NCBI GenBank assembly: GCA_031081715.1
Contig: JAVHMA010000007.1
Location: forward strand, 31,902-95,901
DNA: 64,000 bases
From: Armatimonadota bacterium
GTDB lineage: Bacteria > Sysuimicrobiota > Sysuimicrobiia > Sysuimicrobiales > Humicultoraceae
Reading direction: 5' to 3'
Each line of letters begins with the position of its first letter. The stretch's first letter is position 1. Below, in pieces: positions 48,715 to 58,780 of the stretch. Position numbers and translations under genes: made by a program. The notes below the pieces were generated by a model. That model ran no database searches. It saw only the letters and a program-made list of their open reading frames with translations, and had not been told where the DNA came from.

Positions 48715-50496
48715 ATGACCAGGCCCCTCGCCGGCGGCCGCCCCGCCGCGCACCGCACCGCCGCGGCCGCGGCCGCGGGCCGCCGGCCCTTCGACCGCCT
48801 CATCGCGGACGTCCGCGTGGTGAACGTGTTCACCGGCGAGGTGCGCCCCGGCCACGTGGGCATCGCCGGCGGGCTGTTCAGCCGTGTCTTCGAGGTGGGC
48901 GAGCCTCGTCCGCCGGCCCGCGAGGTCACCGAGGGCCGCGGGCGCTTCCTGGTCCCCGGCCTGATCGACTGTCACATGCACTTCGAGAGCACGATGGTGC
49001 TGCCGCCCGCGTTCGCCGAGGCCGTGGTTCCCCTCGGTGTGCTCACCGTCACACCCGACCCGCACGAGATCGTCAACGTCATGGGGCTGGCGGGGATGCG
49101 GCTGCTACTCGACGCGAGCCGGGAGTTGCCGCTCGACGTCTTCCTCCAGGTGCCCTCCAGCGTGCCGGCCACCAGCCTGGAGACCGCGGGCGCCGCCATC
49201 GGTCCTGCCGAGGTGACCGAGGCGCTGTCGTGGGAAGGCGTGATCGCGCTCGGCGAGGTCATGGACTACCCGGCGGTCATCGCGGGCGAGGCCCGGATGC
49301 ACGACATCCTGGCCGCGGCGCTCGCCGCCGGCACCGTGATCGAAGGTCACGCGCCCAACCTGCGCGGCGCCGACCTGGCGGCGTTCGTCGCCGCCGGCAT
49401 CGACTCGGACCACACGCTGATGACCCCGGATCTGGCGCTCGAGCGGCTGCGCAACGGCATGACCGTCCTGCTGCAGGAGAAGTCGCTGAGCCCGCCCACG
49501 CTCGCCGCGGTCGAGCCCGCCGCGCAGGCGCTCAATCTGTGCCTGGTGACCGACGACGTGCTCCCCGACGACCTGCTCGCGCGCGGGCACCTCGACCTGG
49601 TGTTGCGCGAGGCGGTGCGGATGGGCCTCGACCCCGTCGAGGCCATCCGTGCCACGACCCTGGCGCCGGCCCGGCGAATGCGGCTGTACGACCGCGGGGC
49701 GATCGCACCGGGACTGGTCGCGCACTGCGTGCTCGTCACCGACATCGAGGCGTTCCGCGCCGACGAGGTCTTCGCGCGCGGCGTACCGGTGGCGCGCGAC
49801 GGCCGGTTGCAGCCAGGCGCGGTGACGGTGCCGCCGACGACCGCCGGGCGCGGGACCGTGCGTCTGCCGGCCCCGGGCGCCGATCGCTTCCGCGTGACGG
49901 CGCCACAGGGACGAACCGAGGTCCGCGTGCGCATCATGGAGATGAACCAGACCACTACCTTCACGGCCGCGGGCGAGGCCATGCTGCCTGTGCGCGACGG
50001 CGCCGTCGCGTGGGAAGGGCGCGACCTCTGCCTGGCCGCGGTGTTCGAACGGCACGGCCGCGCCGGCACCACGGGCTACGGGTTCGTACGCGGCGGTCTC
50101 CGCGAGGGCGCCGTCGCCACGACCTGGGCGCACGATAGCCACAACCTGCTCGTGCTCGGCCGCACCGCCGCCGAGATGGCCGCCGCGGCGCGGTGGGTCG
50201 TCGAGCACGATGGCGGGCTCGCGGCGGTGCGGGGCGAGACGCTCCTGGCCGGGGTGCCGCTCCCGGTCGCGGGGATCTGCTCGGACGAGCCCGTCTCGGT
50301 GGTGGGCCCGCGGGTCGCCGCGTTCCGCGCGGCGCTGGAGACGCTGGGGTTCGTGCATCGGTCGCCGATCATGACCCTGGGTGTGCTGACGCTCGCGGTC
50401 AGCCCGGAGTTGAAGCTGACCGACCGCGGCTTGGTGGACGTCAACCGCGGCCGGCTGGTCGACCTGTTCATCCAGCCGTCAGGAGGACACCCATGA
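48715..50496 (+). CDS. ade: Adenine deaminase family amidohydrolase
   Basis: 593 residues, the normal size for bacterial Ade. Metal ligands are in PGLIDCHMHFESTMV (His87, His89). Other Ade-type blocks are ALGEVMDYPAV, IEGHAPNLRG, GIDSDHTLMTPD and LVTDDVLPDDLL. The C-terminal domain (from about residue 380) is complete. It would convert adenine to hypoxanthine in purine salvage. The motif residues differ slightly from E. coli Ade, so another aminopurine remains possible. It overlaps the phosphorylase gene as ATGA. Confidence 0.92.
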   Translation: MTRPLAGGRPAAHRTAAAAAAGRRPFDRLIADVRVVNVFTGEVRPGHVGIAGGLFSRVFEVGEPRPPAREVTEGRGRFLVPGLIDCHMHFESTMVLPPAFAEAVVPLGVLTVTPDPHEIVNVMGLAGMRLLLDASRELPLDVFLQVPSSVPATSLETAGAAIGPAEVTEALSWEGVIALGEVMDYPAVIAGEARMHDILAAALAAGTVIEGHAPNLRGADLAAFVAAGIDSDHTLMTPDLALERLRNGMTVLLQEKSLSPPTLAAVEPAAQALNLCLVTDDVLPDDLLARGHLDLVLREAVRMGLDPVEAIRATTLAPARRMRLYDRGAIAPGLVAHCVLVTDIEAFRADEVFARGVPVARDGRLQPGAVTVPPTTAGRGTVRLPAPGADRFRVTAPQGRTEVRVRIMEMNQTTTFTAAGEAMLPVRDGAVAWEGRDLCLAAVFERHGRAGTTGYGFVRGGLREGAVATTWAHDSHNLLVLGRTAAEMAAAARWVVEHDGGLAAVRGETLLAGVPLPVAGICSDEPVSVVGPRVAAFRAALETLGFVHRSPIMTLGVLTLAVSPELKLTDRGLVDVNRGRLVDLFIQPSGGHP

Positions 50497-51230
50497 GCAC
50501 CGTGCCCCCCCAGCGCCACCTCAGGGTCACACCGGGGGCCGTCGCCCGCTCGGTGCTGATCCCCGGCGACCCGGCCCGGGCCGAGAAGATCGCCTCGCGC
50601 TTCGAGGGCGCGCGCGAGGTCATCCGCAACCGCGAGTACCTGGGGTTCACCGGCACGGTGGACGGCGTACCGATCTCGGTCTGCTCGACCGGTATCGGCG
50701 GGCCGTCGGCCTCGATCGCAGTCGAAGAGCTGTGCAACCTCGGCGCGGACACGTTCATCCGGGTGGGCTCCGCCGGCGGCCGGCAGCCCGAGATCGAGAT
50801 CGGCAGCCTGGCGGTCGTCACCGCGGCCCACCGCGACGAGGGGACCTCGCTCGCCTACCTACCGGTGGGCTTCCCGGCCGTGGCCGACCTGGGCGTCACC
50901 CAGGCGCTCATCGGGGCGGCCCGCGCGCTCGGGCACCGGCCGTTCGTCGGCGTGGGCACCACCCGCGACGCGTTCTACCGCAAGGACGCCGCCCTGGCCG
51001 ACCTGCTCACCCGCGAGGGCCACGTGGTCGCCGCGGAGCAGGAGTGCGCCACGGTCTTCATCGTCGCACACGTGCGCCGGGCGCGCGCGGGCGCGGTGCT
51101 GGCCATCGACTCGAATGTCCTGCGCGAACGGCCGTCCCCGGAAGAGGTCGAGCGCCGGTTCCGCGCCGCGGAGTCCGCAGCAATCGACGTCGCGATCGAG
51201 GCGGTCAAGCGACTGGCCCGATCCGCCTGA
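50493..51230 (+). CDS. Nucleoside phosphorylase (uridine/purine phosphorylase family, PNP_UDP_1)
   Basis: 245 residues from ATG 50493, overlapping the ade stop; the upstream frame lies inside ade. SVLIPGDPARAEKIASRF (phosphate loop), STGIGGPSASIAVEEL, FIRVGSAGGRQPEIEIG and the late EQECATVFIVAHV block are typical of hexameric uridine/purine phosphorylases. It splits nucleosides with phosphate into base and ribose-1-phosphate. Coupling to adenine deaminase favours a purine substrate, but the sequence family is shared by uridine phosphorylase. Confidence 0.93.
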   Translation: MSTVPPQRHLRVTPGAVARSVLIPGDPARAEKIASRFEGAREVIRNREYLGFTGTVDGVPISVCSTGIGGPSASIAVEELCNLGADTFIRVGSAGGRQPEIEIGSLAVVTAAHRDEGTSLAYLPVGFPAVADLGVTQALIGAARALGHRPFVGVGTTRDAFYRKDAALADLLTREGHVVAAEQECATVFIVAHVRRARAGAVLAIDSNVLRERPSPEEVERRFRAAESAAIDVAIEAVKRLARSA

Positions 51231-51316
51231 GCGGCCGCCATCGGGCCGCCGCCCGATGCGAGGCTCCCCGGGCGGGCGTACGCTGGCCTCGGGCGTCTTC
51301 GCCGGCGGTCGCGTGC

Positions 51317-51322
51317 TACAAT
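51317..51322 (+). promoter_or_regulatory. -10 element upstream of the GerW homologue
   Basis: TACAAT lies in the 204-nt gap after the phosphorylase gene, giving a leader of about 106 nt before ATG 51435. The leader shows no riboswitch-like pattern I can name. GGAGGTGG at 51421-51428 is the ribosome site. Confidence 0.35.
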
Positions 51323-51434
51323 GACGGCGTCTGCCCCGGTCAGCGACCCACGGTCATCGGTCCCATGCCAGCAACTCCGGCGGAGCGCCCGCATCGGCGG
51401 CCGAGGCCGCCGGATCAGGCGGAGGTGGTTCGGC

Positions 51435-51818
51435 ATGACGACAAACGGACAGTCCGCGGTGGAGAGCCTGGTCGGCCAGGTCAGCCAGGTGCACGAGCGG
51501 GCCACGGTCAAGACCGTCTTCGGCGACCCGATGCCGCTCGACGGCCGTACCATCATTCCCGTCGCCAGGGTCGGCTACGCGTTCGGGGTGGGCATGGGGC
51601 GGGGTGGCCTGGAGAAGGAAGGCAGCGGCGAGGGCGGGGGCGGCGGCGGCGGGCTCAACGTCCGGCCCGTGGCCGTGCTGGAGGTGCGCAACGACGAGGT
51701 GCGTGTCAAGCCGATTCCGGACGTCACCCGGCTGGCGCTGGCGGGGATGCTGCTCGCGGCCTGGAACGTCTTCTGGATCACGCTGACGATTCGCGCCGCG
51801 ATGCGCCGGCGAGCGTAG
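51435..51818 (+). CDS. GerW/YtfJ-family protein with C-terminal membrane segment
   Basis: 127 residues from ATG 51435, about 6 nt after GGAGGTGG; a longer frame is open upstream without a good start. [20 protein letters not shown], the glycine-rich stretch (residues 65-74) and [20 protein letters not shown] match the GerW (sporulation protein YtfJ) fold. A hydrophobic C-terminus (about 98-119) would anchor it. In Bacillus the homologue is a spore protein; members also occur in non-sporulating bacteria and archaea. No spore gene is in the window. It precedes the MacB-like export operon by about 30 nt. Confidence 0.88.
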   Translation: MTTNGQSAVESLVGQVSQVHERATVKTVFGDPMPLDGRTIIPVARVGYAFGVGMGRGGLEKEGSGEGGGGGGGLNVRPVAVLEVRNDEVRVKPIPDVTRLALAGMLLAAWNVFWITLTIRAAMRRRA

Positions 51819-51849
51819 GGCCGACCCCGGGACCGCGACACCGCGCGCC

Positions 51850-52965
51850 GTGACCTCGCCGCCCGCCGGCCACCTGATCGACCTCCGCCGGGTGGTGAAG
51901 GTCTACGAGAGCGCCGCGGGCACCTTCACCGCGCTCAAGGGCGTCGACCTGAGGGTCGAGGAAGGCGAGTTCGTCGCGGTCATCGGCAAGTCCGGCAGCG
52001 GCAAATCCACCCTCATCAACATGATCACCGGCATCGACCGGCCCACCTCCGGCGAGGTGCACGTGGCCGGCACGCCGGTCCACACGCTGGGCGAAGGCCA
52101 GATGGCGGTGTGGCGCGGCCGCGCGCTCGGCATCATCTTCCAGTTCTTCCAGCTCCTACCGACGCTGAGCCTGGTCGAGAACGTCATGCTCCCCATGGAC
52201 TTCGCCGGGCTCTACGCGCCACGCGACCGGCGCGAGCGCGCCCTGCGGCTGCTCGAGCAGGTGGGCCTGGCGCAGCACGCGTTCAAGCTGCCCTCGGCGG
52301 TCTCGGGCGGCGAGCAGCAGCGCGCCGCGATCGCGCGCGCGCTGGCTAACGATCCGCCGATCCTGGTCGCGGACGAGCCCACGGGCAACCTCGATTCGAA
52401 AACAGCTCAGTCGGTCTTCGCCCTGTTCGAGCGGCTCGTCCGCGAGGGCAAGACCATCTTGATGGTCACACACGACAACGACCTCGCGCGCGCCGTCTCG
52501 CGCACGATCGTGCTCTCCGACGGTGAGATCATCGAGGAGTACCTGGCGCGGGCGCTGCCGGCGCTCACCGAGGCCGAGCTCATCGAGGTGACGCGTCAGG
52601 TGGAGCGCCTCCGTTTCCCGCCCGGCGCCATCGTGGTTCGGCGGGGCGACCCGATCGACCGACTCTACATCGTCACCCGGGGCGAGGTCGAGATCCTGGT
52701 CAAGCGCGACGAGGGCCGCGAGTTCGTCGCCGCCACGATGGCCCGTGGCCAGTTCTTCGGCGAAGTGGAGCTGCTCGGCGGGGGGCCGGCGCTCGCGACC
52801 GTCCGCGCCGGCGCCGAGACCGGGGTCGAGGTCGCGGCGCTCGCGCGCCACGAGTTCCAGGCGCTCGTGGAACGATCGACGGCGGTCCGCGAGGCGATCA
52901 CGCGGATCGCGCGAGAGCGGGCGGCGGAACACGCGGCCGCGGAGCGCGGCGGCGGTGCTCGCTAG
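51850..52965 (+). CDS. MacB/LolD-type ABC ATPase fused to a cyclic-nucleotide-binding domain
   Basis: 371 residues from GTG 51850. Residues 8-230 are a complete LolD/MacB-type ATPase: Walker [10 protein letters not shown] (46-54), signature VSGGEQQ (151-157), Walker B ILVADEP (171-177), H-loop His208. A linker (231-251) leads to a cNMP-binding fold (252-345) with [20 protein letters not shown] and [10 protein letters not shown]. In the phosphate cassette the usual Arg after the glycine/proline turn is missing ([10 protein letters not shown]), so binding of cAMP or cGMP is doubtful. It should energise the FtsX-type permease encoded next (11-nt overlap). Confidence 0.94.
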   Translation: MTSPPAGHLIDLRRVVKVYESAAGTFTALKGVDLRVEEGEFVAVIGKSGSGKSTLINMITGIDRPTSGEVHVAGTPVHTLGEGQMAVWRGRALGIIFQFFQLLPTLSLVENVMLPMDFAGLYAPRDRRERALRLLEQVGLAQHAFKLPSAVSGGEQQRAAIARALANDPPILVADEPTGNLDSKTAQSVFALFERLVREGKTILMVTHDNDLARAVSRTIVLSDGEIIEEYLARALPALTEAELIEVTRQVERLRFPPGAIVVRRGDPIDRLYIVTRGEVEILVKRDEGREFVAATMARGQFFGEVELLGGGPALATVRAGAETGVEVAALARHEFQALVERSTAVREAITRIARERAAEHAAAERGGGAR

Positions 52966-55345
52966 CCCCCGGTGGCGCAAGGTCGCCTCGGACCTGTGGG
53001 CCAACCGGACCCGCACGGTCCTGGTCGTGCTATCGATCGCCGTGGGCGTTTTCGCGGTAGGGATGATCGCCGGCGCCGGCGTGATCATGACCCGCGACCT
53101 GCGCGCCGACTACGCGACCACGCGCCCCTCCAGCGGCCAGATCTTCACCCGCGACGCTTTCGACGACGACCTGGTCCAGACGATCCGGCGGATCCGCGGG
53201 GTCCGCGACGCCGAGGCACGGCGTATCGTCTCGGCCCGCTACCAGGCCGCGCCCGGCCGCTGGAGGGAAATCCAGCTCATCGCGCTGCGCGACTACCGGG
53301 ACGTCCGGGTCAACACGCTCACCCCCACCGGCGGCGCCTACCCACCGCCGCACAGGGAGCTCCTGCTCGAGCGCTCCTCGATCGCGGCCGTGGGCGCCCG
53401 GATCGGCGACGTGCTGCTCGTGGAGACCCCCGACGGGCGCCGGCGCCCGATGCGCGTGGCGGGCACGGTCCACGACCTCAGCCAGATCTCGTCCTTCTTC
53501 ACCGGTGCGGCCTACGGGTACATCAGCCCACAGACCCTGGAGTGGCTCGGCGAGACGCGCGATTTCAACAAGCTCGACTTCATCGCCGAGGGTGCCGCGC
53601 TCACCCGCGCCGACGTCCACCGCGTCGCGGCGCGCGTCCGCAGCAAGATCGAGGGCAGCGGGCGGGCGGTGTTCTTCACCCTCGTGTTCCAGCCGGGCAA
53701 ACACTGGGCGGACGACTCGCTCCAGGCGATGACCCTCATCCTGGGGGTGCTGGGCGCGCTGTCGCTACTGCTATCAGGCTTCCTGGTCGTCAACACCATC
53801 ACCGCGCTCCTGACCCAGCAGGTCCGCCAGGTGGGCATCATGAAGGCGATCGGCGCGCGGGCCGACCAGATCGTCGGCATGTACCTTGCGCTCGTGCTCG
53901 CCTTCGGGCTGCTGTCGCTGCTCCTGGCCGTGCCGCTGGGCGTCGTCGGCGCCCGCGCGCTCGCCGCTTTCACGGCCAACCTGCTGAACTTCCGGGTGGG
54001 CGGGAGCGGGCTCTCCCCGGGCGTGCTCGGCCTCCAGCTCGCCGCCGGGCTCATCGTGCCGCTGACGGCGGCCCTCTACCCGGTGCTGAACGGCGTGCGG
54101 ATCACGACCCGGCAGGCGATCAGTTCCTACGGCCTGGCCGAGGCCGCCGCCGGCCGCGGCGCCCTGGACCGCCTGGTCGAGCGCGTCCGGGGGCTCTCGC
54201 GGCCGGCGCTCCTCTCGCTGCGCAACACGGTGCGCCGCAAGGGACGGCTGGCGCTGACCCTGACCACGCTCACGATAGCCGGGGCGATCTTTATCGGCAT
54301 CCTCAGCGTGCAGCGCTCGCTGCTCGGCACGATGGATTCGCTGTTCCAGTACTGGAACTACGACGTGCAGGTGGAGTTCGCGCGGTCGTACCGCATCGAT
54401 CAGCTCGAGCGGGAGGCGCTGCGCGTTCCCGGGGTGACCGCGGCGGAGAGCTGGGGGTTCCGCTCGACCTGGCGCATCCGACCCGACGACACCGAGAGCG
54501 TGGGCATCCTGCTTATCACCCTCCCCGCGGAGACGACCATGCTGCAACCGATCATGGTGCGGGGCCGGTGGCTCCACCCCGAGGACGAGAACGCCGTCGT
54601 GATCAACACCGACCTGCTGCGCGAAGAGCCCGACCTGCGGGTCGGCGACGAGATCGTCCTGCAGGTCGGCACGCGCAAGACGCCCTGGCGGATCGTCGGG
54701 ATCACCCAGGGCATCCTCTCGGGCCCTTTCGCCTACGCCAACTACTCGTACGCGTCCCGCATGACCCGCACCTACGGCCGGGGCGACCGTGCCCTCATCG
54801 TGACCGAGCGGCACGACGCCGCGTTCGTCACGCAGGTCTCGCGCGGCCTGGAGGCGCACTTCCGCCGGCTGGGGTTGCGGATCGCGTCCAACCAGACCAT
54901 CCCGGAGCTGCGGGTGATGGTCGCGGCGCAGTTCAACGTCATCGTCGTCTTCCTGCTCATCATGGCGGTCCTGCTCGCCGTGGTGGGCGGCCTGGGGCTG
55001 ATGGGTACGATGAGCATCAACGTGCTCGAGCGCACACGCGAGATCGGCGTCATGCGCGCCATCGGGGCCTCGGACCGCGCCGTGATCCAGATCGTGCTCG
55101 CCGAGGGCGTGCTGATCGGCCTGGCGAGCTGGCTGCTCGGCGTGGTGCTGGCGGTGCCGCTCGGCTACGCCTTGTCCAACGCGGTCGGCACGGCGTTCCT
55201 GCGGACGGCGCCGGCCTTCCGGTTCTCGGGGACCGGCGTCGTGGTGTGGCTGGGCCTGGTGATCGCGCTCGCCGCGGTCGCCAGTCTCCTGCCCGCCTGG
55301 AACGCCTCGCGCCTGACCGTGCGCGACGTGCTCGCCTATGAGTGA
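52955..55345 (+). CDS. FtsX/MacB-type ABC transporter permease, two-domain form
   Basis: 796 residues from GTG 52955, overlapping the ATPase gene by 11 nt; upstream in-frame sequence lies within that gene. TM1 (about residues 23-45) follows the motif [19 protein letters not shown]. The first FtsX core (about 260-390) has [20 protein letters not shown], and the second (about 670-796) has [20 protein letters not shown]. Two extracytoplasmic MacB-type domains separate them. The duplicated layout is the LolC/E- or BceB-like type. With the ATPase and adaptor it forms a mechanotransmission-type exporter for an unknown substrate. Confidence 0.94.
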   Translation: MLASPRWRKVASDLWANRTRTVLVVLSIAVGVFAVGMIAGAGVIMTRDLRADYATTRPSSGQIFTRDAFDDDLVQTIRRIRGVRDAEARRIVSARYQAAPGRWREIQLIALRDYRDVRVNTLTPTGGAYPPPHRELLLERSSIAAVGARIGDVLLVETPDGRRRPMRVAGTVHDLSQISSFFTGAAYGYISPQTLEWLGETRDFNKLDFIAEGAALTRADVHRVAARVRSKIEGSGRAVFFTLVFQPGKHWADDSLQAMTLILGVLGALSLLLSGFLVVNTITALLTQQVRQVGIMKAIGARADQIVGMYLALVLAFGLLSLLLAVPLGVVGARALAAFTANLLNFRVGGSGLSPGVLGLQLAAGLIVPLTAALYPVLNGVRITTRQAISSYGLAEAAAGRGALDRLVERVRGLSRPALLSLRNTVRRKGRLALTLTTLTIAGAIFIGILSVQRSLLGTMDSLFQYWNYDVQVEFARSYRIDQLEREALRVPGVTAAESWGFRSTWRIRPDDTESVGILLITLPAETTMLQPIMVRGRWLHPEDENAVVINTDLLREEPDLRVGDEIVLQVGTRKTPWRIVGITQGILSGPFAYANYSYASRMTRTYGRGDRALIVTERHDAAFVTQVSRGLEAHFRRLGLRIASNQTIPELRVMVAAQFNVIVVFLLIMAVLLAVVGGLGLMGTMSINVLERTREIGVMRAIGASDRAVIQIVLAEGVLIGLASWLLGVVLAVPLGYALSNAVGTAFLRTAPAFRFSGTGVVVWLGLVIALAAVASLLPAWNASRLTVRDVLAYE

Positions 55346-55382
55346 CGCGACCGGCGGCGTCGGCCGCCGTGGGAGGACTGCC

Positions 55383-56624
55383 ATGAGGCGAATCGTCATC
55401 GGCGCGCTGGTGGTGCTCGCGATGGGCGCGGCCGCCTACCTGACACTGGGCCGGCGCCCCTCCGGCCCGGACCCCGCCCAGGCGCCGCTGCCGCCGGTGC
55501 GCACCGGCGGGGCGGTGGTCGCGGAGGGGCGCGTCGTGCCGGTGCGGGGGGTAACCCTGAGCCTGCCCGCGGGCGGCACCGTGGCCGAGGTGGCCGTACG
55601 TGAGGGCGAGCGGGTGCAAGCCGGCCAGCTCCTGGTGCGGACCGAGGAAGCCCGGCAGGCCGACGCCGCGGTGGCGCAGGCCGAGGCGCAACTGCGGCGG
55701 GCGCAGGCGCGCCTAGCCGAGTTGCGCGCCGGCGCGACGCAGCAGGATCTGGCGGCCGCCCGCGCGGCGGTGGACGCGGCGCGCGCCCGCCATGCCCAGC
55801 TCCAGGCCGGTGCCCGCGAGCAGGAGCGCGCGCAGGCGCAGGCCGCGGCGGAGGCGGCCGAGCGCCGCGCGGCCTCGGTGGAAGCGCGGGGGGTTCAGGC
55901 CGAGGCGGCGCTTCGTCTGGCCGAGGAGGACCTGCGCCGGACCGAGCGGCTGCTGGCGATGGGCGCGATCTCGCAGCAGGCGGCCGACCAGTCGCGCGCG
56001 CGTGTCACGCAGACCAGCGCCGAGCTCGAGGCGGCCCGCGCCGAGGCCGCCGCCGCGCGCGCCCAGGCCGCGCAGGCCCGCCAGCAGGCCGGCCTGGTGG
56101 CGGCCGGCGCGCGGCCGGAAGAACTCGAGGTTGCGGCGGCGGACGTGCGCCGCGCGCAGGCGCAGCTCGACCAGCTCACCGCCGGGGCACGAGCGGAGGC
56201 GATCGCCGCCGCCGAGGCCGACGTGGCCGCGGCTCGGGCCGCGGTCCGCCAGGCCCGGGTCAGCCGCGAGCAGGCCGAACTGCGGGCACCGTTCGCCGGC
56301 ACGGTCGCGTGGATCGGCCCCCGCGCCGGCGAGTTCGTCGCGCCGGGCGCGCCGGTGATCCGCGTCGGCGACCTCACGGCCTGGCAGGTGGAGACCACCG
56401 ACCTGACCGAGCTCAGCGTCGTCAGCGTGCGGGAAGGCGACCGCGTCACCGTTACGTTCGACGGCATCCCCGACCTCAGCATCGGCGGCACCGTGCAGCG
56501 GATCCGCGCGTTCGGGGAGAACCGGCTGGGCGACATCACCTACACGGTCGCGATCGCCCTGGATCGTCAGGACCCGCGGTTCCACTGGAACATGACCGCG
56601 TCGGTGACCATCGAGCGGCAGTAG
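55383..56624 (+). CDS. HlyD/MacA-family membrane fusion protein
   Basis: 413 residues from ATG 55383, preferred because GGGAGGA lies 6 nt upstream; ATG 55338 would add 15 residues and overlap the permease stop. An N-terminal anchor (about residues 3-20) is followed by lipoyl half GRVVPVRGVTLSLPAGG and EVAVREGERVQAGQLLVRTE. A long Ala/Gln/Arg coiled coil (about 85-300) comes next, then LRAPFAGTVAWIGPRAGEFV and a beta barrel ending at VTIER. It completes a MacAB-like tripartite set without an outer-membrane factor. Its stop is 1 nt from that of the convergent amidohydrolase. Confidence 0.93.
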   Translation: MRRIVIGALVVLAMGAAAYLTLGRRPSGPDPAQAPLPPVRTGGAVVAEGRVVPVRGVTLSLPAGGTVAEVAVREGERVQAGQLLVRTEEARQADAAVAQAEAQLRRAQARLAELRAGATQQDLAAARAAVDAARARHAQLQAGAREQERAQAQAAAEAAERRAASVEARGVQAEAALRLAEEDLRRTERLLAMGAISQQAADQSRARVTQTSAELEAARAEAAAARAQAAQARQQAGLVAAGARPEELEVAAADVRRAQAQLDQLTAGARAEAIAAAEADVAAARAAVRQARVSREQAELRAPFAGTVAWIGPRAGEFVAPGAPVIRVGDLTAWQVETTDLTELSVVSVREGDRVTVTFDGIPDLSIGGTVQRIRAFGENRLGDITYTVAIALDRQDPRFHWNMTASVTIERQ

Positions 56625-56625
56625 G

Positions 56626-57906
56626 CTACCAGAGCCGCGCGAACGTCCCGCCCGCCATCGCCGCGCCGAGCCGGTCCAGCCCGGGATCGGGCACGCCGTC
56701 CACCCGGCTGCGGTAGACCGCGCCGGCCTTCATCACGAGGCGCACCTCCCGAAGGTCGGCGATGCGCTCGTCGGGCCGGCCGGCCACCGCGATCAGGTCC
56801 GCCTGCTTGCCGGCTTCCAGCGTGCCGGTGATGCGGTCGGTTCCGCACAGCCGCGCACTGCTGGCGGTAGCCGCGCGGATCGCCTCCAGCGGGCTCAGCC
56901 CGACCCGCGTCAGCAGCTCGACCTCGCGGATCGTCGCCACGGTGCCGTCCACCGGATCGCTCGGCAGCAGGTCGGTGCCGACGCACAGCGTCACGCCCCG
57001 CGCCGCCGCCCGCGTGATGGACGCCAGGTGCTCGGCGGCCGCGGCTTTCGCCTTGCCGAGCATCCACTCCTGGACGCCGTGGCGCCGCATGTAGTCGAGC
57101 TCCTGGGTCACGCACAGCGTCGGCACCAGGAACGTGCCCGCCTCCGCCATCCGAGCCGCGGTAGCATCCCCGAAGCTGTACCCGTGCTCGATGCAGTCCA
57201 CGCCCAGGCGCACCGCGTCCCCGACCGCGCGGTCGCCGCCGGTGTGCGAGGCCACCCGCTTGCCGGCGCTGTGGGCGACCTCGACCACCGCGCGCACCTC
57301 GTCGTCGGTCATCTGCTTGTCCGTCGCCGACTCGCGTGGCGTGCCGATCCCACCGGTCAGGCAGATCTTGATCAGGTCCGCGCCCGCGCGGAGCTGCTCG
57401 CGCGCCGCGCGCCGGAAGGCGTCCGGGCCGTCCGCCTCCAGGCACCCCACCGAGTTGTGCCCGTGCCCCCCGGTGGCGATAAGCGCGTGCCCGGCACAGG
57501 TGATCCGCGGTCCCGGCAGCAGCCCGCGGCCGATCGCCTCCCGCACGTCGATGTCGGTGAAGTAGGGCTCGCCCACGATGCGCAGGCTCGTCGTCCCCGC
57601 CAGGATCGCCTCCAGGGCCCGCCGGTAGTTCAGCATGACGCGGTAGCCCGGGGTGAACGGGTCGGCGCGGCGCTCGGGGAAGGGCAGACGCAGCCCCAGG
57701 TGCACGTGGACGTTGAACAGCCCGGGCAGCACGGTCAGCCCGCCCAGGTCGACCACCGTGTCGCCGGCCTGCGCCGGCGGGCGCCCGGGGTCTCTGGCCG
57801 GCCCGCACCAGGCCAGCCGGTCGTCCTCGACGACGACGGCGGCGTCGGAGATCGCCGCGGCTCCGGTCCCATCCACCATCCGGCAGTTCACCAGCACCGT
57901 GCGCAT
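56626..57906 (-). CDS. Amidohydrolase-superfamily metal-dependent hydrolase
   Basis: 426 residues from ATG 57906, with GGAGGAGAGG about 6 nt upstream. Metal ligands are in GLFNVHVHLG (His67, His69), the lysine in GADLIKICLTGGIG, histidines in ASHTGGDRAV and CIEHGYSF, and the catalytic aspartate in CVGTDLLPSDPVDG. This is the imidazolonepropionase/Xaa-Pro dipeptidase-like subgroup, which often cleaves cyclic amides or acyl-proline bonds. It lies 25 nt after the ABC permease gene, so it probably acts on what that importer brings in. The substrate is unproven. Confidence 0.92.
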   Translation of the reverse strand: MRTVLVNCRMVDGTGAAAISDAAVVVEDDRLAWCGPARDPGRPPAQAGDTVVDLGGLTVLPGLFNVHVHLGLRLPFPERRADPFTPGYRVMLNYRRALEAILAGTTSLRIVGEPYFTDIDVREAIGRGLLPGPRITCAGHALIATGGHGHNSVGCLEADGPDAFRRAAREQLRAGADLIKICLTGGIGTPRESATDKQMTDDEVRAVVEVAHSAGKRVASHTGGDRAVGDAVRLGVDCIEHGYSFGDATAARMAEAGTFLVPTLCVTQELDYMRRHGVQEWMLGKAKAAAAEHLASITRAAARGVTLCVGTDLLPSDPVDGTVATIREVELLTRVGLSPLEAIRAATASSARLCGTDRITGTLEAGKQADLIAVAGRPDERIADLREVRLVMKAGAVYRSRVDGVPDPGLDRLGAAMAGGTFARLW

Positions 57907-57931
57907 GCGCCTCTCCTCCTCCACGCGCGCT

Positions 57932-58780
57932 CTACTCGCGCTCTCGCTGCAGCCCGTCGCCGAGCAGGTTCGCGCCCACGACCAGCGTGGCGATGGCCAT
58001 CCCCGGAAAGACCGTGTTCCACCAGGCCAGGCTCTGCACCGTCCGGCCCTCGGCGACCATGCTGCCCCAGGCCGGCGTCGGCGGCTGCACCCCGAGCCCC
58101 AGGAACGAGAGCGCGGCTTCGGCCAGGATTACGCTCGACATGTTGACCGCCCCGACCACCAGCAGCGGCGGCAGAATGGACGGCAGCACGTGGCGCAGCA
58201 GGATGCGGCGCTCCCCGGCGCCGAGCGCCCGCGCCGCCAGCACGAACTCGCGCTCGCGCACCGCCAGGGTGTTGGCGCGCGCGATGCGCGCGTACTGCAC
58301 CCAGCTCACGAACGCCAGCACCAGGATGAGCTTCGGCAGGCTCTGCCCCAGCGCGGCCATGATCGCGATCGCGATGAAGACCGGCGGGAACGAGAGCTGG
58401 ATGTCGATGAGGCGCGAGGTGAGCCGATCCACCCACCGGCCGAAGTAGCCGGCGGCCAGGCCGAGCCCGGTCCCGAGCCCGCCGCCGATCAGGACCGAGA
58501 GGACCGCCACGGCGATCGAGACGCGCGCCCCGAACATCAGGCGCGCGAGCAGGTCGCGGCCAAGACGGTCGGTACCCAGCGGGTAGCTCCACTCGCCCCC
58601 GCGCATCCACGCCGGCGGCTGGAGCGAGCGCAGCAGGTCCTGGTCGGCGTAGCCGTGCGGGGCCAGCTGCGGCGCGAGCACGGCCACCGCGACCACCGCG
58701 CCCAAGATGGCCGCCCCGGCGTAGAACTGCGGCGGTCGCCGGCGCCGGGCCCGCGGTCGAGGGATCGCGCTAACGGCCAT
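57932..58780 (-). CDS. Peptide/nickel-type ABC transporter permease (DppC-like)
   Basis: 282 residues, six membrane segments. The N-terminal region has YADQDLLRSLQPP and the coupling sequence ALGAGERRILLRHVLPSILP, the EAA motif of the OppBC family. LSFLGLGVQPPTPAWGSMVA is the typical end block. It overlaps the DppB-like gene by 11 nt. It forms the import channel with that partner for a peptide-like solute delivered by the Tat-exported binding protein. Confidence 0.95.
   Translation of the reverse strand: MAVSAIPRPRARRRRPPQFYAGAAILGAVVAVAVLAPQLAPHGYADQDLLRSLQPPAWMRGGEWSYPLGTDRLGRDLLARLMFGARVSIAVAVLSVLIGGGLGTGLGLAAGYFGRWVDRLTSRLIDIQLSFPPVFIAIAIMAALGQSLPKLILVLAFVSWVQYARIARANTLAVREREFVLAARALGAGERRILLRHVLPSILPPLLVVGAVNMSSVILAEAALSFLGLGVQPPTPAWGSMVAEGRTVQSLAWWNTVFPGMAIATLVVGANLLGDGLQRERE

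Noticed and set aside
51850..52965. ABC-cNMP protein as an NHLP-type bacteriocin exporter
   Set aside because: Those have membrane and often peptidase domains in one chain; here only a LolD-type ATPase and a C-terminal cNMP fold are present, with a separate FtsX permease.
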